The position numbers and the translations under genes were made by a program. A model generated the notes under the pieces. That model did not search any database and was not told the DNA's origin. It saw nothing but the letters and a program-made list of their open reading frames with translations. Positions 47,501-52,260 of a DNA stretch of 64,000 nucleotides are shown here, piece by piece (positions within the stretch are counted from its first letter, which is position 1; every line of letters starts with the position of its first letter). Origin of the DNA: Lytechinus variegatus (lineage: Eukaryota; Echinodermata; Echinoidea; Temnopleuroida; Toxopneustidae); contig NC_054740.1 in NCBI RefSeq assembly GCF_018143015.1, positions 39,399,180 to 39,463,179 on the forward strand, written 5' to 3'.

Positions 47501-48238
47501 AGCACTCAACATACCCTCTCCCTCCTCATGCAGGGTTTCCTCCATCTTCAACCCAACCCTCCTACTCTTCTCCACCAGCTTCTTCAATGTCTTCTCTTTT
47601 TTGGGGGGGGGGCTAACCCCTCTTTAAACAGTTCTATGACATTTGCTCTGGCGACAATTGCTCCGCTCTGAATTCCACACCCTCATGGAATGACCAATTT
47701 CAACCCTTGGTTTAACATTACACCCTACCCTAAACCCAACGATACATCTTGGACAAAATTAAGCCCGGAGCAATTGTCGCAGGAGCAAATGTCGCGTCAC
47801 CCCTCAAAACTCCAACCTCAAAATTAAAAAGTGAAATGTATTCTTTGCTTTGTTAATGAAGTTCAATGGGGTTCAAGGATTGAGTTCAATACGGGTCAAG
47901 AATTGAGTTCAATATGATTCAAGGTTTGAGTTCAATACGGTTCAAGGATTGAGTTCAATACAGTTTAAGGATTGAGTTCAATGCGGTTCAAGGATTGAGT
48001 TCAATGTGGTTCAAGGATTGAGTTCAATACAGTTCAAGGATTGAGTTCAATACGGTTCAAGAATTGACCTGCTATGATTGCTTGTAGATATAATTTTCTG
48101 TTTTCTTTTTTTTTATAATACAGGAGACTCATTAAAGGTCCAAGAGGCACTAAAGAGTGCTATGTATGTTACCATGATAGCACAACACAGAACACCTTGG
48201 AGCTGGCTTTCAAACTGGTGTTTGGTGTTGGACCTTGA
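17366..48238 (+). CDS. INTU: Protein inturned (INTU), 18 coding exons, 974 codons
   Basis: INTU is a CPLANE subunit that works with FUZ and WDPCP at the ciliary base, helping recruit intraflagellar-transport proteins and acting in planar cell polarity and hedgehog signalling (family knowledge). Coding exons: 17366-17502, 19140-19687, 27762-27847, 31759-32010, 33073-33188, 33746-33913, 35251-35404, 35922-35975, 36338-36400, 37043-37261, 38255-38304, 39282-39383, 39676-39824, 41642-41919, 44089-44189, 44471-44660, 46828-46970, 48124-48238. All borders are GT-AG and all phases join without a stop. Matches to remembered human INTU include LEP-W--SV at residue 48, GLLP-G-AMKS and IGDVISAING (PDZ, about 190-265), LEAADFA (495), GQLVIWREVFP (560), LEAGGCAS (607), LSCADW (660), KLTSG--N-LFHYV (826) and a C-terminal AFKLVFGV. 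Residues 700-790 are Ser/Arg-rich and probably disordered. Confidence 0.95.
17503..19139 (+). other. INTU intron 1
   Basis: 1.6 kb. The first 130 bp are CpG-rich (gcgcggcggttgggcacggc), probably part of the promoter island. The rest is AT-rich with a G-run near 18236-18243 and a C-run near 18722-18733. No second gene is seen inside. Confidence 0.6.
19140..19687 (+). CDS. INTU: INTU exon 2 (N-terminal region and start of PDZ)
   Basis: Residues 46-229. Begins with the conserved GLEPAWSSSVHKDSGELFYL segment, passes through a Ser/Pro/Arg-rich linker (SRSRDSTPQSS, RTPPGSNHKLRRSSPGSQ) and ends in the PDZ strand VRGLLPQGAAMKSAQIEIG. The donor GTAAGT splits the Gly codon at 19687/27762. The linker is long for the family and probably disordered. 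Confidence 0.95.
22368..25250 (-). mobile_element. PIF/Harbinger DNA transposon, apparently complete
   Basis: The TIRs gcctaggtcacatagcccgg (left) and ccgggctatgtgacctaggc (right) bound a 2883-bp element flanked by TAA on both sides (22365-22367 and 25251-25253), the target duplication expected for Harbinger. Subterminal regions of a few hundred bases at each side are packed with catcggccgg-type repeats in both orientations and are much more GC-rich than the host intron. It carries a two-exon transposase on the minus strand. The second protein normal for many Harbinger elements, a Myb/SANT-like DNA-binding partner, was not found. Confidence 0.93.
23415..24824 (-). CDS. Harbinger (HARBI1-like) transposase, two exons
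   Basis: DDE-type transposase that would cut and join the element at TAA-like sites (family knowledge). Exon 1 is 24824-24511 and exon 2 is 24405-23415; a GTAAGT donor and a ttctgttgcag acceptor join within a Thr codon to give 434 residues without a stop. Exon 1 begins MAAPRRLRMALLEHEL and has the basic, Trp-rich RRWWVREWILRRPRFGQY typical of the family's N-terminus. A helix-turn-helix-like stretch lies at about 115-145 (SYHDLAFAFRVPHNTIS). Catalytic acidic residues are visible in GAIDGKHV (D193), VGDDAFPL (D283/284) and VVENAFG (E320). Length and motif order are normal, so the gene may be functional. It lies antisense to INTU. Confidence 0.93.
25440..25800 (+). mobile_element. LINE 3' tail remnant
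   Basis: Pyrimidine-rich sequence that ends in ggaaatgaaataaaagaatt and then four gaatt repeats near 25780-25797, the usual ending of CR1/L2-type LINE 3'UTRs. No coding part is left. It sits just after the Harbinger element. Confidence 0.45.
26306..27147 (+). repeat. Dispersed repeat with internal units bearing aggtcaaaggtca
   Basis: Bounded by gtctcgcctgcatagcagag on the left and the inverted word gcgggcgagac on the right. Inside are about four diverged units of 150-170 bp, each with a 'catgaccaaggtcaaaggtcatttagggtc' style core (written here in parts: aggtcaaaggtcat, then tttagggtcaatgaac), then a gttcatgaaactt segment. The core equals a DR1 direct repeat, a known site type for RXR-family nuclear receptors. 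Whether it binds anything is unknown. Confidence 0.7.
27762..27847 (+). CDS. INTU: INTU exon 3 (PDZ core)
   Basis: Residues 229-257. GDVISAINGVPVSYSSAEAV lines up with the human PDZ segment [20 protein letters not shown]. Flanked by a ttgcag acceptor and a GTAAGT donor. Confidence 0.95.
27922..28253. mobile_element. TIR element interrupted by a second one
   Basis: Outer ends taaaggccctgtcacatcgc (27921) and the inverted gacagagcccttag (28241-28254) match over about 30 bp, continuing with tgtgcaaggtttg against caaggcttgcac. The centre is occupied by the separate element at 27986-28128. Confidence 0.6.
27986..28128. mobile_element. Nested MITE, ends ggggcccgtttcataaag
   Basis: About 143 bp. 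Left end tctggggcccgtttcataaa and right end tttatgaaacgg-like ttatgaaacgggccccaga are near-perfect inverted copies. Inside are gtggtaacc and ggtagttgcc words also in inverse order, so the single strand could form one long hairpin. Confidence 0.75.
29093..30140. repeat. 525-bp tandem duplication, nearly identical
   Basis: Word atcttattttaagattaaat occurs at 29096 and 29621, a period of 525. The two copies differ at very few places, chiefly the length of a G-run (about 29273-29288 and 29798-29815) and a single T/C near 29302/29827. Both copies end in the first bases of the TIR element (gaatccgacccgaatgaaaa), so that element was already present when the duplication formed. Confidence 0.93.
30105..30710. 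mobile_element. TIR element, about 600 bp
   Basis: Left end caggggaatccgacccgaat and inverted right end ggctggatttccctttaa. A second full copy of the family is at 61492-62086; shared internal words include tcagacaagtt, acaataagaaagttatgaat and atggctaaaatgtcattttt. Non-coding. Confidence 0.75.
30850..30985. repeat. Palindrome / hairpin
   Basis: aatcaatcaagaaaaaattg next to gattgatt forms the loop end; further out, gttgtgtatttttg faces caaaaatacacaac, and cttcatgtactcattg faces caatgagtacattaag. The arms are imperfect but cover most of the interval, so it may be a MITE end-to-end fold-back. Confidence 0.65.
31759..32010 (+). CDS. INTU: INTU exon 4
   Basis: Residues 258-341. VRLSVERAPSWNN follows the PDZ domain, then a Gln/Glu/Pro-rich linker (SPQEGNPLEGNPQDD, a short internal repeat) leads into CAIMYLTLV, matching human HIIMYLTLQ at the start of the first longin-like (FUZ/MON1/CCZ1-type) domain. 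Confidence 0.93.
32011..33072 (+). other. INTU intron 4
   Basis: No exon or mobile element recognised. It has a purine-only tract near 32107-32195 (gagggtagggaggataagag and similar) and T-runs near 32240 and 32453. Confidence 0.5.
33073..33188 (+). CDS. INTU: INTU exon 5
   Basis: Residues 342-380. EVLYKYPSSKAS and GLFITLGDMLMNITGSKI align with human EILYHYPMSEAS and GIFLTLCDMLENVTGTQV, part of the first longin-like domain. Confidence 0.95.
33746..33913 (+). CDS. INTU: INTU exon 6
   Basis: Residues 380-436. GELVHVGYHKCGSELLVLAL and FMFLSL align with human [20 protein letters not shown] and FMYGSL. The exon starts with the third base of a Cys codon. Confidence 0.94.
34323..34450. repeat. A/T-rich low-complexity tract in intron 6
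   Basis: T-run at 34326-34337 and A-rich stretches to about 34480. Nothing else was recognised between exon 6 and the TIR element at 34711. Confidence 0.4.
34711..35166. mobile_element. TIR element in INTU intron 6
   Basis: Left end cttttcacactgcatttcct and inverted right end aaaagtgcagtgtgaaaag. A short internal unit (ccttaaccccatactatc) is repeated three times near the left end. The element at 46991-47408 is of the same family (cttttcacactc, gggctaagcttaacccc). It ends about 85 bp before exon 7. Confidence 0.75.
35251..35404 (+). CDS. INTU: INTU exon 7
   Basis: Residues 436-487. NHSRLDHLLALLFHQAL and MLPGVRWLNLP match human NVPRLDHFFNLFFQRAL and NLPGVRWLTLP. Two AG acceptors are close together (ending 35243 and 35250); only the second keeps the frame open. 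Confidence 0.93.
35405..35740. repeat. Tetranucleotide-rich tract (ggat / atag)
   Basis: Runs such as gatggatggatggacggacg near 35425-35450 grade into looser gatagat words and end with a cleaner atagatagatagatag stretch at 35688-35712. Simple-sequence origin, non-coding. Confidence 0.8.
35922..35975 (+). CDS. INTU: INTU exon 8
   Basis: Residues 488-505, 54 bp. LSELEAADFADL is almost the same as human LSDLEAADFAEL. Acceptor tttttcag, donor GTAAGC. Confidence 0.95.
36338..36400 (+). CDS. INTU: INTU exon 9
   Basis: Residues 506-526, 63 bp. FDYRRPYVILGSCLFYK corresponds to human YDMRRLYTILGSSLFYK. Confidence 0.94.
36668..36942 (+). mobile_element. tRNA-derived SINE
   Basis: Head with box-B-like gggtttgaatccc at about 36719-36731, body cctcagcaagaaaattaccc and aggtgaggtaaatggatacc, ending in tattattattattatt. 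Same family as 49315-49594 and 51344-51560. Confidence 0.75.
37043..37261 (+). CDS. INTU: INTU exon 10
   Basis: Residues 527-599. GYLLANHLPVDDLLDIHLYV, GQLVIWREVFP and QGRWFLLIVGL match human [31 protein letters not shown] and EGRYFLLVVGL. Its last 85 bp and donor are duplicated downstream (37705 and 37824). Confidence 0.96.
37287..37704. mobile_element. MITE with TTAA/TAA-flanked TIRs in INTU intron 10
   Basis: Left end ggccaccgcacaccttacga and right end tcgtaaggtgtgcggtggcc are inverted copies, continuing into ccgactggtcg against cgaccagtcgg. TTAA stands at both outer borders. It separates exon 10 from its first partial copy; the matching unoccupied site is seen between copies two and three. 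Confidence 0.85.
37705..37826 (+). pseudogene. Partial copy of INTU exon 10 (3' end + donor)
   Basis: Repeats the last part of exon 10 and the start of its intron: gggttcaacccatcaaagtg, ccccaggggag, then tttctattaatcgttggctt and ggtgagtttata. In the exon frame there is a TAA soon after the start and no acceptor, so it is not a usable exon. The donor-like site GTGAGT is kept. Confidence 0.88.
37824..37918 (+). pseudogene. Second, older partial copy of INTU exon 10
   Basis: Shares gttgggttcaacccatctca, gcaccccaccctggttacac and ttgttggcttggtgag with exon 10, with more differences than the first copy. It follows the first copy directly, with a unit of about 110-115 bp. Confidence 0.82.
38255..38304 (+). 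CDS. INTU: INTU exon 11
   Basis: Residues 600-616, 50 bp. KHSVLCVMLEAGGCAS matches human KHYMLCVLLEAGGCAS. Acceptor cttgacag, donor GTAAGT. Confidence 0.95.
38305..39281 (+). other. INTU intron 11
   Basis: Contains several short repeats of the phrase tcagggaaaatcagggaatt (38350-38410 and 38712-38765) and otherwise nothing recognised. Confidence 0.5.
39282..39383 (+). CDS. INTU: INTU exon 12
   Basis: Residues 616-650. The stretch YPDEFYVDQSRATLLHLETL corresponds to human PDCVYVDQVKTTLHQLDGV. Confidence 0.93.
39476..39600 (-). mobile_element. SINE head fragment, minus strand
   Basis: On the minus strand, tttagtggttctgatactca (box A region) and gtgtgttcaaatctcatc (box B region) match the SINE family found at 49315 and 51344. 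Confidence 0.55.
39676..39824 (+). CDS. INTU: INTU exon 13
   Basis: Residues 650-700. PPIPALSCADWLF and SPMLSKLHSQT match human SPVPCLSCADWFL and SPILSRLQGTS. Part of it recurs at 41304-41375. Confidence 0.94.
40376..40535. mobile_element. Possible MITE / hairpin
   Basis: gtaagagcgactggtgaacc on the left faces ggattaccagtcgttcttaa on the right, with outer gttcataaatctgtt facing aacagctttatgaaac. Borders are not fixed. Confidence 0.45.
41304..41375 (+). pseudogene. Partial copy of INTU exon 13
   Basis: About 70 bp matching the middle of exon 13: ccggttgttccccagccccg and aggggtagctttgatagcag, then atgcctccca. Small insertions and substitutions break the exon frame and neither splice site is present. 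Confidence 0.87.
41642..41919 (+). CDS. INTU: INTU exon 14 (Ser/Arg-rich linker)
   Basis: Residues 700-792, low in complexity: KRSSSPTPP, SRKHASTSSRTESDNESD, SRRSESRKESDAS. GC- and CpG-rich unlike its neighbours. The acceptor (tgtaatag, 41641) is fixed by frame. A strong donor-like GGAG/GTAAGA lies only nine bases into the exon, which could compete with the true donor GTGAGA at 41920. The position matches the variable, Ser-rich part of vertebrate INTU, so residue identity is not expected. Confidence 0.85.
42089..42152 (+). pseudogene. Weak copy of the INTU exon 15 start
   Basis: gggtgtatcatccctgagtc and ttactctgtag resemble the exon 15 words gggcgcatcatccctgatcc and ttactctatgg. It lies 2 kb upstream of exon 15. 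This is the most diverged copy and could be a chance match. Confidence 0.5.
42555..42717. repeat. Long imperfect hairpin
   Basis: aatagcgaatattcttattc, gcaatggtgcaagatttcgc and ggtgaaagacgctctattca on the left face tgaatagagtatctttcttt, cacctcatgcgagatctcac and cctattcgctatt on the right. The fold spans about 160 bp and is probably a MITE. Confidence 0.75.
42943..43809. mobile_element. TIR element, about 870 bp, in INTU intron 14
   Basis: Left end gccgtgtttatgcttccaca and inverted right end gtggacgcataaacacacc. Subterminal words gaacgctgatt and gttttcatatgag also have inverse partners (aaaacgctgattctg). No transposase is encoded. Confidence 0.65.
43840..44088 (+). repeat. Tandem copies of the INTU exon 15 acceptor region
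   Basis: The phrase cccttaatacttattgatgt recurs three times (43858, 43940, 44052) in the last part of intron 14. The middle copy extends across an acceptor-like actgtag at 43989-43996 into gctgtatgcagagggtattt and ccctgatccttgctt, a copy of the first 40 bp of exon 15. The true acceptor is at 44088. Confidence 0.8.
44089..44189 (+). CDS. INTU: INTU exon 15
   Basis: Residues 793-826. RRGRIIPDPYSMGVMQKALE then SPDYFTAT. It corresponds to the region before KLTSG in human INTU. Donor GTAAGT at 44190; phase joins exon 16. Confidence 0.88.
44289..44342 (+). pseudogene. Copy of INTU exon 16 start
   Basis: Acceptor-like gtttccag followed by attcttgagtgggcgggata and aacagcctgtt resembles the true exon start, actaacaagtgggcgcgata and atagcctgttc. 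The frame is lost after about 12 codons. Confidence 0.83.
44340..44468. repeat. Microsatellite (gtt/att), intron 15
   Basis: About six loose units of tgttgttattgttgtttat separate the exon-16 copy from exon 16 itself. Slippage in this tract may have produced the copy. Confidence 0.8.
44471..44660 (+). CDS. INTU: INTU exon 16
   Basis: Residues 826-889. KLTSGRDNSLFHYVHLDPST and LVDNFQQCCKVIRQQL align with human [20 protein letters not shown] and LIKNFHQCCLSIRAVF, in the last longin-like domain. Confidence 0.96.
44690..45300. mobile_element. Long-TIR element in INTU intron 16
   Basis: Left arm aaaggtcaagtccacctcag, tcagacaagcacaatgctga and atcaaaatcggatgtaaaat; the right arm is their inverse (acatccgattttgatg, gttggggtggacttgtcctt). 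The arms are about 150 bp each and the whole is about 610 bp. Another, older copy lies at 62872-63480. Confidence 0.85.
45302..46050. mobile_element. TIR element abutting the previous one
   Basis: Left end ccctaaatagactgggctat and ggggggctgattcagccccc; right end ggggggctgaatcagccccc and agtctttttaggg. TTAA stands at both sides, the left one shared with the neighbouring element's end. Length about 750 bp, non-coding. Confidence 0.8.
46051..46827 (+). other. Remainder of INTU intron 16
   Basis: Contains a stretch with aaggtcaaagttcactgcag and ggtcatctaggggtcaaaag near 46510-46590, distantly like the repeat at 26306-27147. No exon recognised. Confidence 0.5.
46828..46970 (+). CDS. INTU: INTU exon 17
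   Basis: Residues 890-937. REFGISFRCHPDNWPEKKQP and IKYWVVG align with human [20 protein letters not shown] and MAYWVVG. Confidence 0.95.
46991..47408. mobile_element. TIR element in INTU intron 17
   Basis: Left end gcttttcacactcagaaatt and right end ggaaatgcagtgtgaaaaat. Contains the family words ttaagcttagcccacttcag and gcaaagtgggctagc. Same family as 34711-35166. Confidence 0.7.
47637..47793. mobile_element. Small MITE, ends gacatttgctctggcgacaa
   Basis: The inverse of the left end (acaattgctcc) appears at the right as ggagcaattgtcgcaggagc and aaatgtc. A second copy is at 51672-51832. Confidence 0.75.
47860..48070. repeat. 23-bp minisatellite just before the last INTU exon
   Basis: About nine units of ggttcaaggattgagttcaa plus tac. 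Unit sequence is well kept with a few substitutions. The array ends about 55 bp upstream of the acceptor of exon 18. Confidence 0.9.
48124..48238 (+). CDS. INTU: INTU exon 18 (stop codon)
   Basis: Residues 937-974. RLIKGPRGTKECYVCYHDS then LELAFKLVFGVGP and TGA. It aligns with the human C-terminus RLFLHPKPQELYVCFHDS and IEIAFKLFFGLTL. The last 76 bp form the first unit of a tandem repeat that continues into the 3'UTR. Confidence 0.95.
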
Positions 48239-48470
48239 TGCGTGATACCTGAATAGTAAGACATAGAACACCTTGGAGCTGGCTTTCAAACTGGTGTTTT
48301 GTGTTATACCATGATGCATGCTGTCACTACAGCACAACACAGATCACCCTGGAGCTGGCTTTCAAACTGGTGTTTGGTGTTATACCATGATGTATGCTAC
48401 CACTATAGCACAACACAAGACACCTTGATGCTAGCTTTTAAACTGGTGTTTGGTGTAGAACCATGATGAA
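48166..48470 (+). repeat. Four 76-bp tandem copies of the INTU C-terminal coding end
   Basis: Corresponding bases lie at 48200, 48276, 48352 and 48428, an exact 76-bp period. The first unit is the real end of the CDS. Each of the other three still encodes TLELAFKLVF-V-P (with changes in the last unit, TLMLAFKLVFGVEP) followed by TGA. Because 76 is not a multiple of three, each lies in a different genome frame from the one before. Units three and four carry acceptor-like cactacag and cactatag before the copied block. Confidence 0.93.
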
Positions 48471-48710
48471 GCTCCTTTTAAGTCCTCTTCTCTCCATTGA
48501 TGGTGCCCTGGTGGTGTCTGTAGGTGTTAAGTCTTCAAAATGCTTTGAGCGTCAACTGAAATACTCATTCTGCCGTGATACTATACTGTCCTGATGATAC
48601 ATGTACATGTACTATGCCGAAAAGGAAAGAAGGAGTACAAAACTGTGATTTTGTATGAGCAGTGTAGTTCGGTTTTGCTGCTACCGTTGTAGTCCTTAAT
48701 CACTTCTGGG

Positions 48711-48850
48711 ATCTGTTTCATAAAACTTGTTATAGTAACAAATTTATAGTAGCCGTTAAAAGCTACTGAGATCCTTCAATCCGATTGGCTGATAGTAAAT
48801 TTGTTATGGAACTTGTGCATTTGTTATTATCTTATTGTCTTTATGAAATT
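48711..48850. mobile_element. Possible MITE, ends gtttcataaaacttgtta
   Basis: Left gtttcataaaacttgttata faces right attgtctttatgaaat, with inner ctactgag/cttcaatccgattggctgat words typical of the dispersed urchin-type TIR families seen elsewhere in the window. Confidence 0.4.
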
Positions 48851-49314
48851 GGATGCCAGTGCTTCCTCCTAATGCTTGAATGATTCTATAGCCAATCTAA
48901 TTTGCTTACTCTTTGATACACCATAATAATTTAATAATACACCATAATAATTTGGTAGGTTTAAAACACCGTATAAACTTTGACAAAGATAGATAGAATC
49001 TAGAGAGACAACCAAATATGCTGAAAATTGCCAACACAAAGATGCATATGTGGTTAGCATTTTGACGTTTGACATTTTAATTATTATCATGGCTCAAAAT
49101 TTAAATTGTATTCAGTGCTTTGTAAATGCAGTGTTCAAAAATTACTGTGGGTTTTTTTTCCACATCACAGAGTAACAGCAATGCATGTACTTATTGTTTT
49201 TCAACTTAAATGTTGAAGTGCAGATTTGAGAATTAACTCCAAAACTCCAGTACATAGTTCTATTTGATATGGCAAGTTAAAGGGTTCCACTTATTCCCCT
49301 TATCACAGTTACAG

Positions 49315-49594
49315 TGGGTGCGTCGTGGTCTAGTGGTTCTGACTCTCGCCTTTCAAATAGAGGGTCGTGGGTTTGAATCCTAGCCATGGCCTGTTTTCCT
49401 TCAGCAAGAAATTTATCCACACTGCTGCACGCGACCTAGGTGAGGTGAATGGGTACCCGGCAGGATTAACTCCTTGAATGCACCAAGCGCCTTTAGCAGC
49501 TGGAGCTACAGCCAAGGTAATATATTGTGCGCCACTGAATAGGCAACTAGATAGATTGGCGCCTCATAAATGCTATATATCATTATTATTATTA
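49315..49594 (+). mobile_element. tRNA-derived SINE, well preserved
   Basis: Pol III box A region gtggtctagtggttctgact and box B gggtttgaatcct at about 49370, body ccttcagcaagaaatttatc and ggtgaatgggtacccgg, and an attattattatt tail. This is the clearest SINE copy here. Confidence 0.85.
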
Positions 49595-49776
49595 CATGTT
49601 GGCTCCTGCCTGACTTTTTCGCAGCAGATAATCACAAAACCCAAATGTTAGGCAATAGAAAAAGTAAAACAGTTGTATTTTAGATTGACATTACTACTAA
49701 TTTGAGTCAGTACACAATCATTTTGAGAGACAGGCATCAACATCATGGTTAGTTGTTAGCAGATACTTGAATAAAG

Positions 49777-51343
49777 ATTTTTTTTTTACAAATGAAGTAG
49801 TATGTTTTGACATACATTCATAAACTGAAAGCTGTAAAATGATAGAATCTAGAGAGACAACCGAGTATGCTGAAAGTTACCAACCCAAAATGCATATGTG
49901 GGCACATGTACTTTTATTCATTGGAAAAAGATCAGTCACCAAAAAACGAATTCCAAGCCTGCTTTGCTCAGTAATTATTCATTTCTACCAGAATTATTTT
50001 GTAAACATATTAATTTGTGAATTCATACAAGCATGGGTAGTTATAGATCACTTTGAATATTTACCATTTGAATGGGGCTTGATAAGTTGATGGATGGTAT
50101 GGGGGGTATTTTAATTCATATGGTTTTAGAAAGTAGTGAATTTTAATATTTTCATGTGATCCATGATGTATGAAAACAAAGAGAAAAGTGAAGATTTTGA
50201 TCGGTACAGAAACAAACATGAGGTTGTTTTTGTGCAAAAACTTTACAACATGGTGCTTTGGGATGTGCTTAAGACGACTATTAATTGTGAAGTGACAAAG
50301 GTATAAAGTTATTGAGGTATTAATCTGAATATTCATAGGCCAATTGCAGTAAGAAAATACATTTTCATATAATAATATTTCAGCATTTACCCAAGAATAT
50401 CGCACTACATTCACTATGTTTAGAAAAAATCCAATGAAGCATATGCCTAACATACTTTATTCTTGCACCGTCAAACATATATTCAATGGGCTTCAAACGG
50501 ATTGGGTTTTATTATACCCCATCTGTTGAAAGCTCCCTTGTTATCAGAAATGAATTGTATTGTGCAAGAAACTCTTTTACTGCTTTGAAAGCTGTACTCA
50601 ACTTCAAGGTTGACGTTAAGAAAACAGATGATTGTCGAGATAGCCCAGTGTTTTTATTACATTCTAACAATGCAATTAGTTGTCGCATGCAAGGTTATGT
50701 TGTTACCATCATCCTCAGTCTAGTTCTCATACGCTTTATATTTATAAAAAAATCATTTGAAACCTCAAAGATATTTGTTTAAGTAATGGGAGATATTTAT
50801 GCTATTTAATTTGATATTTGAATACTTTCTCAGCTAGAATGAATATGAATTTATATCAATGTTAGATCATGAATTACAAACTCAAATACTTAGGCATACT
50901 ACATTGGCTTTCGCATCCTCCCGTGTTCCCACCTACCACCACTACCTGGATGGAGAGTGGCAAAGTGCATAAGATCTTGCCAAAGTTAAGGATGTTAGTG
51001 TTCTTAGAATATTTTATTTAGGTCTTTTTCTGAGAGTATAATAAAGCATGGTGTGCATTAGTTACACAATTTGTTGGTAATGGCATTTGATATGAGTATT
51101 CTAGCCTGTAAAATCTTAAAGGTCAAACACCTGAATAGTGATGTGAATACTGAATTCAAAATTCAGGTCTTTTGTGAGCCTCCCTGTAGGAATAACAGTG
51201 AATTCAATTCTGAATTATAGTAACGTTGTAGCAGCCATGCCACCAGCTACAATTAGAAGCCAATTTGAAATTTACACCAACCAAAATTCTGATTGTGGTG
51301 TTCCTAACATTACTCAGAACTTCAAATGAGACAGTTTTACTTC
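49777..51343. other. Intergenic; no gene recognised
   Basis: AT-rich with short open frames that have no recognisable family (49839-50090, 50486-50782). The word aatctagagagacaaccgag near 49846 repeats one at 48998 (aatctagagagacaaccaaa), a sign of local duplication. Confidence 0.4.
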
Positions 51344-51560
51344 CGGGCGCGCCATGGTGTAGTGGTTCTGACTCTCGCCTTTCATACAGGGTCGTGGATT
51401 CAAATCCTAGCCATGGTGTGTTCTCCTTCAGCAGGATTATTTCCTTGAATGCACTGAGTGCCGGTGATGGTAGCTCGAGCTAAAGCCGGGATAATAATAG
51501 CAGCGCTTTGTATCCTCAGGCAAAAAACGCTTTATAAATCATTATTATCATTATTATTCT
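51344..51560 (+). mobile_element. tRNA-derived SINE
   Basis: Head gccatggtgtagtggttctg, box-B-like ggattcaaatcct, body ccttcagcaggattatttcc, tail attattatcattattatt. Slightly more diverged than 49315-49594 and shorter in the middle. Confidence 0.8.
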
Positions 51561-51671
51561 TTGAACTTTCATGTTTATAATGCAATTTTTTTTTTCAAAT
51601 TGTGTCGCATCAGTTCATTTAGTGTGTGACAGGCTTATTAAAAAAGAGTTTGGATACTAATATAATGGTGG

Positions 51672-51832
51672 CATGACATTTGCTCTGGTCCTGGAGGCAT
51701 ATGGTTAGGGTGAGGATTGTGATAGTGTAAAGATTAGGATTAGGGTTTATTTAGTGTTGGAGGTTTGGTTTTATGTTTGGCTTAGCATGCAGACTTTCCA
51801 TCGGAGCAATTGTCGCCAGAGCAAATGTCATG
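51672..51832. mobile_element. Small MITE, second copy
   Basis: Ends catgacatttgctctgg and ccagagcaaatgtcatg are perfect inverse copies; the interior gagcaattgtcg matches 47637-47793. Confidence 0.8.
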
Positions 51833-52073
51833 GAACAAAAAATTGGCTGTTTGATAGAACAATGTGTGTGCTGTCAACAAAGTCCTGTACAGGATACACA
51901 CAGTAAATGAGAATGGAACTCTTCAAACCAGTTTTATTGGGTATTAAAGAAAAAGAGAAATCAAAGAATTAGATCAATGACAGTTTGAGAACAATTGGAC
52001 TAACAATAAGAAAGTTGGGAGCATTTGTATATTGAGATCACTAATGCTATGAAGATCTTTCCTTTGGTCATAA

Positions 52074-52257
52074 TACCTCGGTCACATTTTCTCTACAGCG
52101 GCCGTACGGTGAGTCGAAAACAACTGTTTTAACACCGTACGGCGAGTCGAAAACAGCCGTTTTAATATTTTTTGTAGCAGCTACATACAGATGGTTTGAA
52201 TAAGAGTTAATAGAACGGTTGTTTTCGACTCACTGTAGAGAAAATGTGACCGAGGTG
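52074..52257. mobile_element. MITE, 184 bp, TAA target duplication
   Basis: Ends acctcggtcacattttctct and agagaaaatgtgaccgaggt are inverse copies, flanked by TAA (52071-52073 and 52258-52260). The interior repeats ccgtacggcgagtcgaaaac twice. Harbinger-type by target duplication. Confidence 0.88.
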
Positions 52258-52260
52258 TAA

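Larger units (their letters stand above)
48239..49776 (+). other. Likely INTU 3'UTR and downstream flank
   Basis: After the 76-bp repeats no coding potential is seen. A MITE-like hairpin at 48711-48850 and a SINE at 49315-49594 follow. The first good AATAAA on the plus strand is at 49770-49775, followed by a T-rich tract; an earlier unrecognised site is possible, so the transcript end is uncertain. Confidence 0.4.

Noticed and set aside
47860-48070. CRISPR-like array of 23-bp repeats
   Set aside because: Repeats are directly joined without spacers, and the setting is a eukaryotic intron; it is a minisatellite.
49330-49515. 61-codon minus-strand frame
   Set aside because: Lies wholly inside the SINE at 49315-49594.
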